Source of the DNA: Nymphaea colorata
Taxonomy: Eukaryota > Streptophyta > Magnoliopsida > Nymphaeales > Nymphaeaceae
Length of the DNA: 64,000 nt
Assembly (NCBI RefSeq): GCF_008831285.2
Contig: NC_045145.1
Span: forward strand, 7,874,802-7,938,801
Direction of reading: 5' to 3'
The number at the start of each line of letters is the position of its first letter. Position 1 is the stretch's first letter. The notes under the pieces are model-generated. The model searched no databases, was not told the origin of the DNA, and saw nothing but the letters and a program-made list of their open reading frames with translations. Made by a program: the position numbers and the translations under genes. Shown piece after piece: positions 23,021-36,200 of this stretch.

Positions 23021-23879
23021 ATCACTCCCTTTGAACACGATGGTCTCTCTCCCACACGCACATGCCAAGCATGGCACCACCACCGTCGTGCCCCTGGCTC
23101 GCTATCGACATCACTTCCGATCATCATTTCTTGGGCCAACATCATCACCTTCGATGCCTTCGTTTACTTCTATACTGACATTATCAGCATAGCTGATACC
23201 GCTACCATCACCACCAATACGCGGCTACATCCACCAATAAGCAACTATAACCGGGCAGCTTCTCTATGTAGTCGAGGAGGCCTAAATTTTCGCAAAAGTT
23301 ATATAAATACTGAGGATGTTATCAACAAAGCCCAGCGCCTCACTTTTTACGGTTTCATCCAGGAGCCCATTGTATAATGCTTATTTAAGTTGGAGGCTAA
23401 TTGGAATTTTTAGTTGAAAGCAGATACGTTTCTCAATAGACCAATGCTATCATCGGGCCTACTCAGGTGATTGCGTCAGGTCGAGCCATGGATGACAACT
23501 TGGCTAATGTGGTCGAATTGGGATGTTTCACCATTCCATTTAGCGCCCCTGTTCATATGGCAATCTAAATCAACTTGGGTCAACTTTATCCACTTCTCCA
23601 GCTGAACAGTTAGTCGGTAGTCAAAGGAAAAAACAATAAAGATCCGTGGGTGCTGATAAATGGTGACCACAACTTGTTTACACAAGGTTATCTTGGCCAT
23701 ATTTACGATTTCCAATTATCAAGTTCTTGCTTTCTCAGTTCCCCCCCTCTAATGACCCAATAAAAAAAAATCCTCAGTTGCTTTCCAATTAATTGGACTA
23801 GTAATATGTCGTTGATATCTAGAAAGTGCGAGTCACCAAACAAATTAAACGAATGGCCCAGTCAAATTTTATCTAATGG

Positions 23880-23885
23880 TTTATT
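23880..23885 (-). terminator. candidate TIM50 polyadenylation signal AATAAA
   Basis: TTTATT on the plus strand reads AATAAA on the minus strand, about 350 bp after the TIM50 stop. It is within plausible 3' UTR range, but other AT-rich motifs could serve. Confidence 0.35.
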
Positions 23886-24231
23886 ATTTAGGACGCTTAA
23901 GTATAGACATTCATTAAAGCAAGAAAGCATCACCCGTCATTCAACATAGTGCAGAAGCGTAACGACGGAATCTCAAGCTCAATTTCTGTTCTGCCAGATA
24001 ACCGCACCAAATGACAGGCATAACATGAAATCAACGTGTAAGTCAGCATATTTGCTGAATTTTGTTCAGCAATGGAGGCCTCTATTGAGTATACAACTGC
24101 ACGTTTCGTTATTCTCATGTGCTATTATGATACAGTAAAATCAATGAGGATCACGGATGCAGTAAAAATCGGAAAAGGCTCAAGCAAAATTTTAGGAGTT
24201 CCATGGTTGTTCTTTAACGCATGGCAGTAGA

Positions 24232-24277
24232 TTATCTCCACCACAGACGTCCCTGCTGTCTCTGTTCTTGCATCCGC
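24232..24277 (-). CDS. TIM50: TIM50 exon 10 (terminal)
   Basis: After acceptor GTGCAG it encodes [14 protein letters not shown] and a TAA stop, the usual basic C-terminus of plant TIM50. Confidence 0.92.
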
Positions 24278-27200
24278 CTGCACAAGATTTCGTTAATTGC
24301 ACCGAAGCATCTTAAATCTGGGAATCACAAGGGAGCAATATAAAGCTACTTCAAAGGCACTTGAGACGTATAAGACAGCTGCCAGTTGTTGCCACATTTT
24401 GTGTGCATTCTTTATATTCAACAGGCATGCACATCCATGGTGCATGCCTACAGAGCAGCAACACACTAACTGAATAATTTACCTATGTTTCACAAAAGCG
24501 AAGAGTAATAAAGTATACCTCTGGTGCTCCTTAGATCGTTCAACAAATTCTCTTGCAATATCATGCCCTTGATAAGAGGCAAGAACAGGTCTTATATCTG
24601 CTGGTCGATTCCTGGCCACATCTAAAGTCCAAAAAGTAGGCAGGTCAAAATGTGCAGATGAAGTAACCAATTCATTTATTACATGATAATGCCTGTACAT
24701 GAACATGTGCACCATGATTATAGGAAACCACAAATAGCAGTATGCCACTTGACAATTATGCACATTTATCTAAAGGCAGGAATTCCAATATATAAGAATA
24801 TTGGTGACAATATCGTTAGTACATGTGCAGAAATACAGCAGTCCTCTGTAACAGGACTATATTTCTTTTCTTTGATCAAGATCAAGGGAAAAGCCAATCC
24901 TGACTCCTTGAGATAACAGCAGTAAAATGCTTTAGATAAACCTCCTTGACAACCTTGCTTTGGCTTGCGCAACAACTTGATGCCCATAGAAGTCAAACTG
25001 CAGCTACCCATTTAGATCTCTAATTAATTTAATGATTCATTTCAAAGACAAGTTCTAAAGACCACTTAAAAAGGTTTATGTTGGTTACATAATTTAATAA
25101 TTAAACAAAGGGAACATAAAATGATTTATTTAAACATCACAAACAATTCGTTAAAAAGAGAAGCTCAGAAATGGAAGATTGAATGGAGAGTTAAAAAACT
25201 TACATTCAAGAAATGGAATAAGGTCCAACAGAGCTGTGTCATCTGACTCAAGTTTCCACGGCTTAATTTGGATGGAATTTTCTGGTTGAAGGCTACTTTC
25301 AAGTGCATGGCCACTTATGTACATTACCCGTGAAGGGTCTCTATTCAACTTGGATAGGTCCTGTATGCAGCATACCACAGAAAAGGAAAAGTAGTATCAT
25401 GATATGACCAACATCTTGGTGGCAGGGAAAGAAGATCCTTGTTCCAGTTATTTCTCAGCTTTTGCATGCAAACTTTTCAGGTACTATTTTTCTTTCTCAA
25501 GATAGTTTTCAATGAAAAGTTACATGGTTGAGAAGCAGTCACCGACCAGAAGACAATAAAAGGAAGAATCCAATAATATATATGAAATAAATCTTATCTA
25601 CAAGGTTGATATCACGTAAATTCTGAAACCACTTGTCCCTTGCACAAGAAACCATGGATTGTCTGATATTGGAAGGCCCTGTTATTGGGAACCACGCACA
25701 CAAACCACCAACATATAATGACTATTTCCTAGAAATGGATAGTTTTTGAACCTATGAGAAGCACCAATTCAGTGATTTTCAACTCCTTTTCTGGCAATTC
25801 TCATGGGTCATGATGACAACTTGTGAGTTACTCAGTTAGACTAATTGCGAGATTCTTAATTGGCATATCTATATCTATATACACACACTCACACACACAC
25901 ACACACATATTATATATATATACACACACACACCATCTGGCTTTTACAGCTGGATGCCTGCTGTTTTTCAGCAATCTGACCACATTATGACACAATCAAC
26001 CTACGTTGTTATATTAGATGCTTTCTGAACCATAGTAAAATCCACAAAATAGACTTTTATGACCTTGTTAAAAAGGTAGAGTTTTTTGGCATTTCTACCA
26101 CAGTGGTGTGGTTGGCTCACCAAGAGATGGCTGGAATGTGGCCGAACCAGCAGGATGGACAATCTAAGGCTTCGTTTACAGTTATATCTGTGTAATATAG
26201 GTAGAATTCAGTTGAATAGAAATCCATATCTCGTGCTTTTGGGCTTAATCTGAATTACAAATATGATTATACAACTGATTTAACAGGAACGGAAAAACTG
26301 ATTTAGTATGAACAATAACTACGTAACTTTGAGCAAAAGTTTCATGGACAAAACTCAAGCTTTTGCATTTCCTTTTTTGCAAAATCCATTCAAACCAAAA
26401 CACAGTTCATAACAGGTGAATAGAACAAGCACATCCATGCGTTCAAACTAAGTCAATAATGTATTACAGCATGTGTGTGTGTGTAAGGGACTTCCCCCCA
26501 TGTATTGCCCCCTCGAAAACTGCCGAAAATTCCTTAAAACTGTTTCTTGAAAATTGCTTAAAACTGCCTAGAGAGAGAGAGAGTATATATATATATATAT
26601 ATAATCAAACAGAAGTTGTCAGATAGCTAAGTAAACTGTTGCTAGTGCTTCTGCTGCATGGTGTTTTTAGCAAAGGTTTTAAAATATTTTGTTATGGCAG
26701 CCTATATATATACATACATATATATATATATAACTGAATGAGGACATGAAAAATATGCAAGCAAATAGAAGCAGCTACACCCACACCTGCACCATGGCAT
26801 ATGCCATGTGACATGAATCCGATCATCAATTTTCTCTTTAGAAACAATAAACTGCTATTCAATTCCTCGCAGAGTTATTGATAGAGAGGACCCTATAGCA
26901 TGACCATCTTAAACCTTTGGTGTTTGGCTAGCAATACTAAGGACACCCACCTGCCAACAATAATATCACATCACCCACCTGCAGTAGCCTTCTTCGACCT
27001 CCATTGGACATTCTAAAAGGTCTTAATGGTATGTTTCAATGAATGAAACAATCACATAGACAAGGTGGTTTTCTGAACTTCATAATCAGCTGCCCATTTT
27101 GGACCAGAAAAAGGAAAACTCACTTGACAAAAACAAGTTATGTTGAGACAATGCATCTCCAGGGAACACCCAAGGATAGATAGTGGACAAACAGAAAGAA

Positions 27201-30200
27201 ATGAGCAGTTTTTTGCCCCAAGGGGGCATGGCCCCCTAAATGGAGACTTCTTTATCATGGAAACGTCAGGTCAAACTCTTTGTATCAGAGCCATTATCCT
27301 CAACACAAGCACCATGATTCTTGTTTATAACCCCAGAATCCTAACTTGTTCACTCAAATGAAGCCATCAAACTGCACATTCAATGTTATCCATATCGTAT
27401 GATACGTACCGTATAGGTTTTCGGTACAACTTACTATACACGATATGCTCGTGTATTGTAAGCGTATCGTACGATACAGGAGGAAACGCAAAAAGGGGCC
27501 AACCTTTTTGCGTTATGTTTTAAAGTTAAACACTCCTCTCTCTCTCTCTTCTTGTTTCTAAAGACTCCAAGAGATGTGGGAGGGAGAGATTTTGCCCATT
27601 TTCATAAAAGATCACTGAGGATTCAGCGATTTGGGAGAGCCTACTAGCCGGTGAAGAAGCTTTCTCGTAGTGGAAACGGTGGGAAGCTTGGAGAAAGAGG
27701 GTTTTTTGGTTTCTAACACCAAGAAGGCCAAAAAATTACTCATTTTCATTGTTGAATCGTTCATTTCTCTAATTTCCTGTAGTTAATCGTAGGTTTTTAC
27801 TTGTTTTACGAAGATATAATGTCAGACCCTACATGGCAGTAGTGTACAAGGGTGAATCCCAAAGATAGGTTAAAAGTTACGTGTAATTTTTGTAAGCAAA
27901 TCATATCAAGAGGGATCTCTCGCTTTAAATACCATATAACTGGTACACACAACGACGTGGCTCAATGTACTGGCTCCCAAGAGAACCCATTGCCACCCTA
28001 TGTCAAGCACCAATGTTTGGAGCTTATTAATGTTGTGAAAGCAAATAGGATTGAAAAGGAAATGCATGAGGCAGATGTAGGATATGGGGACCCATATGAG
28101 AAGAAGGAAGCGAAGGTGAAGATGTTCAGCTCGAAGAAGAAGATGTTGGTGTCAGTTCGAGAACAGATAAAGGGAAAGCCATCATGCATAGAGGTGGTTC
28201 TTCAGTTGCAACCAGAAAGAGAAGAGGAGAAAGTACAATTTCACGAGGACGTGGCAGGAGCCATGGTCATACTAGTGGAACTAGTGGTGGTAGAGTACCT
28301 AATAAGATCGAGTATTGGATCTGGTTTGATCAAGCATTTTTTTCCCACTTATACTACTGCATGTACTCAGCCTGAGATTCGTACAGCCATGTGTTCAAAG
28401 GATATTATTGTCGCAGTAGATGATACCATAGGGAGATGGTTCTATGATGCATCCATTCCCTTTAATGCAGCAAACTCTATTCATTTTCAGCATATAGCAG
28501 ATGTGATCGCTTCTGTAGGTCGAGGGTGTAAAATGCCCTCTTATCATAAATTGCAAGGTAAAATTCTTACTAATGCAGTTAGAGATGTCAAGGTATATTG
28601 TGATGAATTAAAATTAAGCTGGAAAGACACATGACGCAATCTAATGGCAGACGGGTGGACGGGCATAAAAAACAGAACATTGGTAAATTTCCTTGTATAT
28701 TGCCCCTTAGGTACAATGTTCTTAAAATCTAATGATTTTTTTGATACCCCTAAGACTGTTGCTGTTTTTGTATGAGATTTTTGATAAAATTATACAAGAA
28801 GTTGGGCCTAAGAATGTCCTGCAATTTATGATAATGCAATAAATTATAAAGCTGCAGCTAAAATGTTAGCAACACAATATAGGACATTTTATTGGAGCCC
28901 ATATGTTGCTCACTGTTTAAATCTAATGCTTCAGGATCTTGGTGAAAGAGATGATATGAAGTGGACAGTTCAAAGATGCCAAGAAATCACGAAGTTTATT
29001 TATAATCATGCTTATGTCTTGAACTTGATGAGAAAATTCACAAATGGAGCTGAATTGACTCGACATGCACAAACACAGTTTGATACAAATGTTTTGACTA
29101 TGCAGAGTATAGTTAAGCAAAGAAATCCTCTCAGACAGATGTTTTGAAGTGATGATTGGGGTGCATATCCACATGCCTATAAAAGAAAGGCCACGACAGT
29201 TGTGGATGCTATATTCAACACTGAATTGTGGAAATCATGTGTGAACTTATTGAAGGTTTGTGTACCTCTAGTGAAAGTCCTCAAATTGGTTGACAGTGAA
29301 GATAGACCTTCTATTGGATATTTATACGAGGCTATGGACAGAGCAAAAGAGGTCATTAGAGATAACTAAAGGAAAAAATGTTGTACATGCCTATATGAAA
29401 GATTATAGATGAAAGGTGGTTTGGACAACTTCATCGCCCACTTCATGCAGCAACCTACTACCTAAATCCTGCTATTAGATATCTTCCCACTTTTAAGGAG
29501 GACAGAGAGGTCAAGTATGGCACGTTGGATTGTATTGAGATATTGGTAAGTGATTATAGAGAACAAGAAGTTGTCCATGTGTCGATCAACAAATATAATA
29601 CTTGGTATGGCAACATAGGGAGAGACGCAACATTTCGATGCAGGACATCCTTGCGTCTAGGTATTAGAAAAAGGGAATTTATCTCTTTATTGTTATTTTA
29701 TTTGTTGTTTCTACCTTCTCGGATATATTTCGTATTCACTTTCCAATTGTTATTAGATTTGTAGTGGAGCAGGTTTGGGCTTGATTGCCTAGAAATAAAG
29801 AAGCTTGCAATTAGAATCCTCCGCCAAACTTACAATGCAACTGGATGTGAAAAAAAATGGAGTGTACTTCAGCACATCCACAGTACGAAGAGAAATAGGC
29901 TGGAATATAAAAGGTTAAATGCCCAACAAAGGCAAATTGAATACATTTGTTATGCAAAATTGCCAATTCTAATATATATTTTAATTTTTAACAATTTGTT
30001 AATTTTTTCTCTTGTTGCACTTCAGGAAAATAGAAGCAGCATCTGCGAGGAAGCATCACACTCAATTTGATCCCATCAGCCTTGACAATTTTGATGTACT
30101 AGATTCTTGGGTTGAAGAGGAACCATCTGTGATCCTTGATGAGGACGATCTTGATTTTCTAAACATTGAAGGAACAACAGAGCTTTTTGAAGGAGAGGTT

Positions 30201-33200
30201 GGAGAGAAATGGAACATTGCTGACATTCCAATAGAAGGGATAGAAGCAATTAATGAAAAAAATGAAGATGATGATGAGGATTATCGTTGAATCATGAAAG
30301 ATGATAACTATATCTTTTGAACTTATGAATTGTGATGTAATCTAAGTCCTAAGAGGCTAAGATTCCAAGTCCTAAGATTCTATAAAATTTTCAAGTTTAA
30401 AATTGTGATGGATGCTTATTATGTTATTTTAAATCTTTGATTTCTTATTTTTGAATGTGTTGTTGATATACATAAATGTTTCTTATGTATAATGATTTTT
30501 TTATATTGAATACATTTTTCTTGATTTTTCTGATTTTTGTTTATTTTTTCTGATTTTTTAATATTTTTTAAATTAAAAAATTAATTTTACGATAAGTTAC
30601 GCTACGTTTGCAATATGTTACGATAGAGCATATAGGTTGGCCCGACCGATACGCATTACGCTACGCCTTTTACAACATTGTGCACATTAGTATGGGAGGG
30701 GCAGTATTTAAATTGTATTTGTTGCGTAGAGAGGTGGAGAAGAGAGAGAAGATGAGAACATGAGGAAGGAGGAGAGAATAGGTAGCAATCTTCTATCGGC
30801 TGCTCCTTTTCAATTAGACTAAATAAGGATTAGGGTTATGTTTAACCCTTTACATAAAGAGTCCAACAAAATTTTAAAAATTCAGAAAACTACCTAATAT
30901 TAAATTCCAAAATACATAAAACTTTAAATACCAAAGCAGCACGTCTCCTCAATACTCCCCCTCAAGCTAGAGCATAGATGTCTTATCATGTTTGGCTTGC
31001 TACAACAATTCATGAAATTGGATATCGAAAGAGCTTTGGTAAATATATCTACAGTTTGGTCTTCTGAAGCAGCATACTCAGTAGAAATAGTCCCTGCTTG
31101 GACCAAGTCTCTAATGTAATGACAATCAACTTCAATATGCTTGGTCCGTTCGTGGAAGACCGGATTATTTGCTATATAAGTAGCCGCTTTATTATCACAT
31201 TGCATTTTTATAGGCAATTCTATCTGAATTCCAAGACCTTCTAGCATGGCTCTCACCCATGTGATTTCAGTGGTTGTTTGGGCCATGGCTTGATATTCTG
31301 ACTCTGCACTAGATCGAGCAACCACAACTTGCTTTTTACTTCTCCAAGAGACTAAGTTGCCACCAACAAAGATACAGAATCCCATAGTAGACTTTCTGTC
31401 ATTAATTGAGTCTGCATAACCTACATCAGAATAAACTTCTATCTAAAGTGAAGAACTTCTTCTAAATAATAGACCATTTCCAGAGGAGCCTTTTAGAAAT
31501 TTCAATAATAACATAGTTGCATCCCAATGGGCTTTTCTTGGCTTATCCATAAACGACTTAGTTTTCCTACAACAAGTGATATATCAGGTCTAGTAATTGT
31601 TACATATAGTAGTTTTCCAATGAGAGACCGATATGATTTGCTATCAACAGGTTCAGATTTGTCATCATATAAGTGAGTACGAGAATTCATAGGAATAGAT
31701 GTTGGTTTAGTTCCAGTCATACCTGTTTCGTGTAGCAAATCAAGAACATATTTTCTTTGAAAAAAGACTAGACCTTCTTTACTTCTTGTCACTTCTATCC
31801 CCAAGAAGTGTTATTCATAAGCCAAACACTAATAATGTTGTTTTCTTCCTCCCACCGTGCGTATTTACCAATCTTTTCAACTGGTTCATCTTCTTCCAAT
31901 ATGTATTTCTTGTAAGATTTTGATATCTAATACCAAACCACCGAATGAACTTAGATGCAAGAGGAGGAAGAGAGAAGTGGGCTGCATGTCCAAGCAAGAA
32001 AGAGATGAAAGAGAGCAGCAACAAATGACGTTTGCCTCTTGTTATCATTATATACTAATCACGATTTAGGGTACATCATAAAATACACAACATAACAATA
32101 AGATTTACAAGTATGCCACCGCCTATGATGTGTTGGGCGTGTGGATCAAATGGGTCGGGTCTGAGTGACCCGATCCATATGTACAAACTTAACAACCCCT
32201 CTCAAGTTGTGCATGGGGTTTGATCATGCGCAACTTGTTCTTCAATTCCCAGAAATGGTGCCCTGTGAGTCCCTTAGTAAAAAGATCAACCACTTGTTCA
32301 GACGTGGATATATAAGTGGGAACAATCTCGTCTTCCGCAACCTTTTGACGAATGAAGTGTTGATCAATCTCTATATGCTTAATGCGATTATGTAGAACAT
32401 GATTGAAGGCAATCTTGATCGCGCTTTGGTTGTCATAAAATAGAGATGACCGAGCAATGGGAAGAGAAAGTTCCCCAAGCAGATGACGTAACCATGAAGC
32501 TTCAGCGCTGCCTGCAGCCATTGCCCTATATTCTGCCTCAGTGCTAGATCTAGCAACTGCACGTTGTTTCCTGCTACTCCAACAAATAAGATTGAAATCA
32601 AGGAAGAGACAATAACTGGAAACTGATCGTCTATCGTCTGGATCACCTGCCCAATCTGCATCAGTATAAGTGGAAATGTTGTGGCCATGAAAAACAGTTG
32701 ACTGTCTTGTGTAGATGAGTCCATCCCCAAGAGTAGCCTTAAGATAACGCAAAATACGTTTGGTAGCATCCATATGCCCTTCTGTGGGTGCATGCATAAA
32801 CTAAGAGACTTGATTCACAGCATATACTATGACTGGGCGTGTAAAAGTGAGATATTGCAATATGCCAACTATACTCCAACAGAAACTAAGATTTGGGTAG
32901 GCATTGCTCCCATCATATGCATTTAATTTTGTGTTGAGAACACTATGTGTATTTATTGGCTTGCAACTTGTCATACCTGCCCTATCCAAAATATTAAGAG
33001 TGTATTTATGTTGTGTAAGAGTTCATGTTCCACATTTTCTATCAAGCTCAACACCCAAGAAATACCGTAGTTCGCTGAGATCCTTCATCTTGAATTCTTG
33101 TTGCAATACCTCCTTAGCATGGGATATATCACATGAAGAGTTTCCACTAAGAACTATGTCATCTACATATATAAGTAGTCAAGTGGTAACTTTACCTGAA

Positions 33201-36200
33201 TGATAGATGAATAAGGAATGATCAAGTGAACTTCTGAGGAAACCAACCTGTTGTATATGGAGGGAAAATCTATCGAACCATGAACGAGATGCTTGTTTAA
33301 GCCCATACAGTGATTTTTGTAATTTGCACACCCATTTAGTTGGATCATTGGAAACATATCCTGGAGGTTGTTCCATATAAACTTCTTCCTTTAGAAAGCC
33401 ATGAAGAAAAACATTTTTAACATCCAACTGATATAAATTCGAACCATACGAGACGGCAAGAGAAATGATAACCCGGATCGTTCCCATCTTGATGACTGGA
33501 CTGACTCATCATAATCTTCCCCGCACTGCTGAGTGAAGCCTCTAACCACGAGTCGAGCCTTATATCTATCAATGCTTCCATCAGGTTTATACTTGAGTTT
33601 GCAAACCCATTTTGAGCTCACTACATTCTTACCATTTGGACAAAGAACAATCTTCCATGTTTGACATTCATTTAAGGCATCCATTTCTTCATTCATGGCC
33701 TCGATCCAATGTTTGCTTTTGCACGATTGCTCATAGCATTTTGGCTCCACCTTTTTGTTCAATTCTGTCATGAAAAGCTGAAAATCCAAAGAGATTACCA
33801 TAACTTACCCATTTATCAATAGGGTGCCGCACACGTTCTGATCTACGTGGACAAGTAGTGGCAGTTTCTGGATCAGCTGGAACTGATCGTCGATTATACA
33901 CCATTCTTGAAAACCGATTAGGTGAAGTCATGCTCATGTTGTTGGTCTGAGTAGATGAAGGTATGCTGTCCATCTGAGTCTTTGTGGCTATCTCGAGCTC
34001 ATCAATAGCTCTGTCACTTTGTGCGTGGTGTCTATCAACTCTTTGGTCTAATATTTCAGCATTCAGCCATGAGTCATATACATCATTTCTAACATTAAGT
34101 GTTGCATGTGGCTCCTTTAAATCCTTCAACCTCAGCTCATCAAAAACATGTCGTGAAATATGCACATGTCCAGTTTTTGGATTGTAGCAGCGATAACCTT
34201 TATAATTTTCTGCATAACCCACAAATCTACACGACAGCTCGATCTTGAAACTTATTTCTCAAAGAAACATCAACATGAACATAACAGATAACAGATGCAT
34301 CCAAAAACATGTAGCTCATCATAATTTGGTTGTTCTAGATGTAAAATAAAGAATGGAGATTTTCCTTCAAGCATGGATAGTGGCAGTCGATTAATAACAT
34401 GAACAGCAGTATGAAAGGCTTCAGTCCATAAAGTCATGGGCACATCAGTGTTATCCATCATACTGAGAGCACTTTCAACTATGTGCCTATGTTTTCTTTC
34501 AGCAATACCATTTTGTTGTGGTGTGTGTGGACAGGAAATCTGTCTAGTGATCCCATGATTTAGTAAGTACTTAGTAAATTCATTTGAAATGAACTCACCA
34601 CCACCATCACATTGGAAATGCACGATATTACTAGAGTATTTGTTTTGGACCAAGGCGTGGAATTGAGTGAGCAAGCGGAAAACTTCTGATTTGCTTTTCA
34701 TGAAGTGGATCCAAGTGTAACGAGAATAAGAATCAATGAAAACAAAATAATATTTACTCCCGGAAGAGGAAGAAATAGGAGCAGGCCCCCAAACATCAGA
34801 ATAAATGGTGTCAAATAACTTCGAAGCTCGTTTATTTATTGATTGAAAAGGAAGAGCATGACTCTTAGAAATATGACAACTTGAACACATGCTAGACTCA
34901 CTGACAGAACTTAGACCAGACTTTTGTAATAGTCCGTCTGCAACAAGACTTTGAATGAAAGACCGACTACAATGTGTTAAACGACCGTGCCAAAGAGATG
35001 GCATATCATACTCTGTGCTATTGACTTCACTATGACTGGGAAAGTATGAATCTGAAACACGACTTAGACACTTTTGGAGCTTCTTCAATGACGCACACGT
35101 CTCCTTTGCGAACACCCTCAGCGAATGTCTTCTTGGTTCGAGCATCCTTAACATAAACAGAAGAGGGAGTAAACTCAATAGAAGAATGAGTATCATCAAT
35201 AAGCTTTCACATGACCTCTCTTATTGCAATAAAAACAAGTAGGTATCCTTCGTTGTACATTTGTCTGTGCATTTGTGTTAGGTATAGGAAGGATACCTCT
35301 CCCCATCCCTGCCTGTGAGTTCCAAACTCTTGGATGACTTCCTTGTAAAGCATGGGTCCCAATGACCAATACATTGTGACCGCCAGAATGAACTAATTCA
35401 TGTCGTTGTACACGACTCGCTTCATGCTAAATCAATTTTGCTTTCAAGTCTTCAAAAGAAGGAAGAACAGACAATACCTCTAAAGCAGTGCAGAAAACAT
35501 CAAATTCTGGCCCCAATCCACTCAAAGCATGTTGTACCTTGTCCTTGTCACTGATTGGATGCCCTATGATGGCAAGCTGATCGCTGACATTTTTGATCTC
35601 ATGTATATACTCCAAGATTGAACGTGTGCCTCGCTTGATATCATGAAATTGTCTCTTGAATTGTAGAAATCTCGCTTCTGATACTTGAGAATATGTGGTA
35701 GCAAGTACATTCCACAACTCAAGTGCTGAAAGATCATCATCAACACCCGCCAAAACTTCCTGTGATAGTGTGGAGGTGATATAAGCAACGAGAGATTGAT
35801 CATGAGCCATCCACATCTCATATTCAGGATTGATTTCTGCAATGGTCTCTTGAACTTGCCTTGCAGCATTCTTCACCTCTCGCATAATCTATTCAGGTGG
35901 TGCAGTTGTGGTGCCATTGAGATGTCCATAGAGACGGTGACTCTTGATGAACGTCCATGTCAAATAATTGGTATGATTTAGCTTTTGTGAGATGAGTTGG
36001 GAGAGGAAATTGGACGATAAGATGCTGGAATTGCGGTGGGGATCCATAAATGCAATAATCAGAAAATAGGGAGAAATAGAAATTTTGAGATTAGGGTTAG
36101 GTGGCTGACGGTAGGGCAGATTAGGACAGATTAGGGCAGACAGTAGGATTAGGGCAGATGGTAGGATTAGGGCAGAAAATTTGGGGATTAGGGTTAGGGC

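Larger units (their letters stand above)
22837..24231. other. intergenic/3' UTR region between ADA2 and TIM50
   Basis: The two genes converge here; about 1.4 kb separates their stop codons. A GC-richer patch at 23040-23280 has no convincing frame. Nothing else seen beyond the two candidate polyadenylation signals. Confidence 0.6.

Noticed and set aside
23040-23400. GC-richer patch between ADA2 and TIM50, considered as a third gene
   Set aside because: No long open frame and no recognisable domain on either strand.
28184-28375. Plus-strand frame rich in Arg/Gly/Ser
   Set aside because: Shadow frame of the hAT transposase in 27852-28634.
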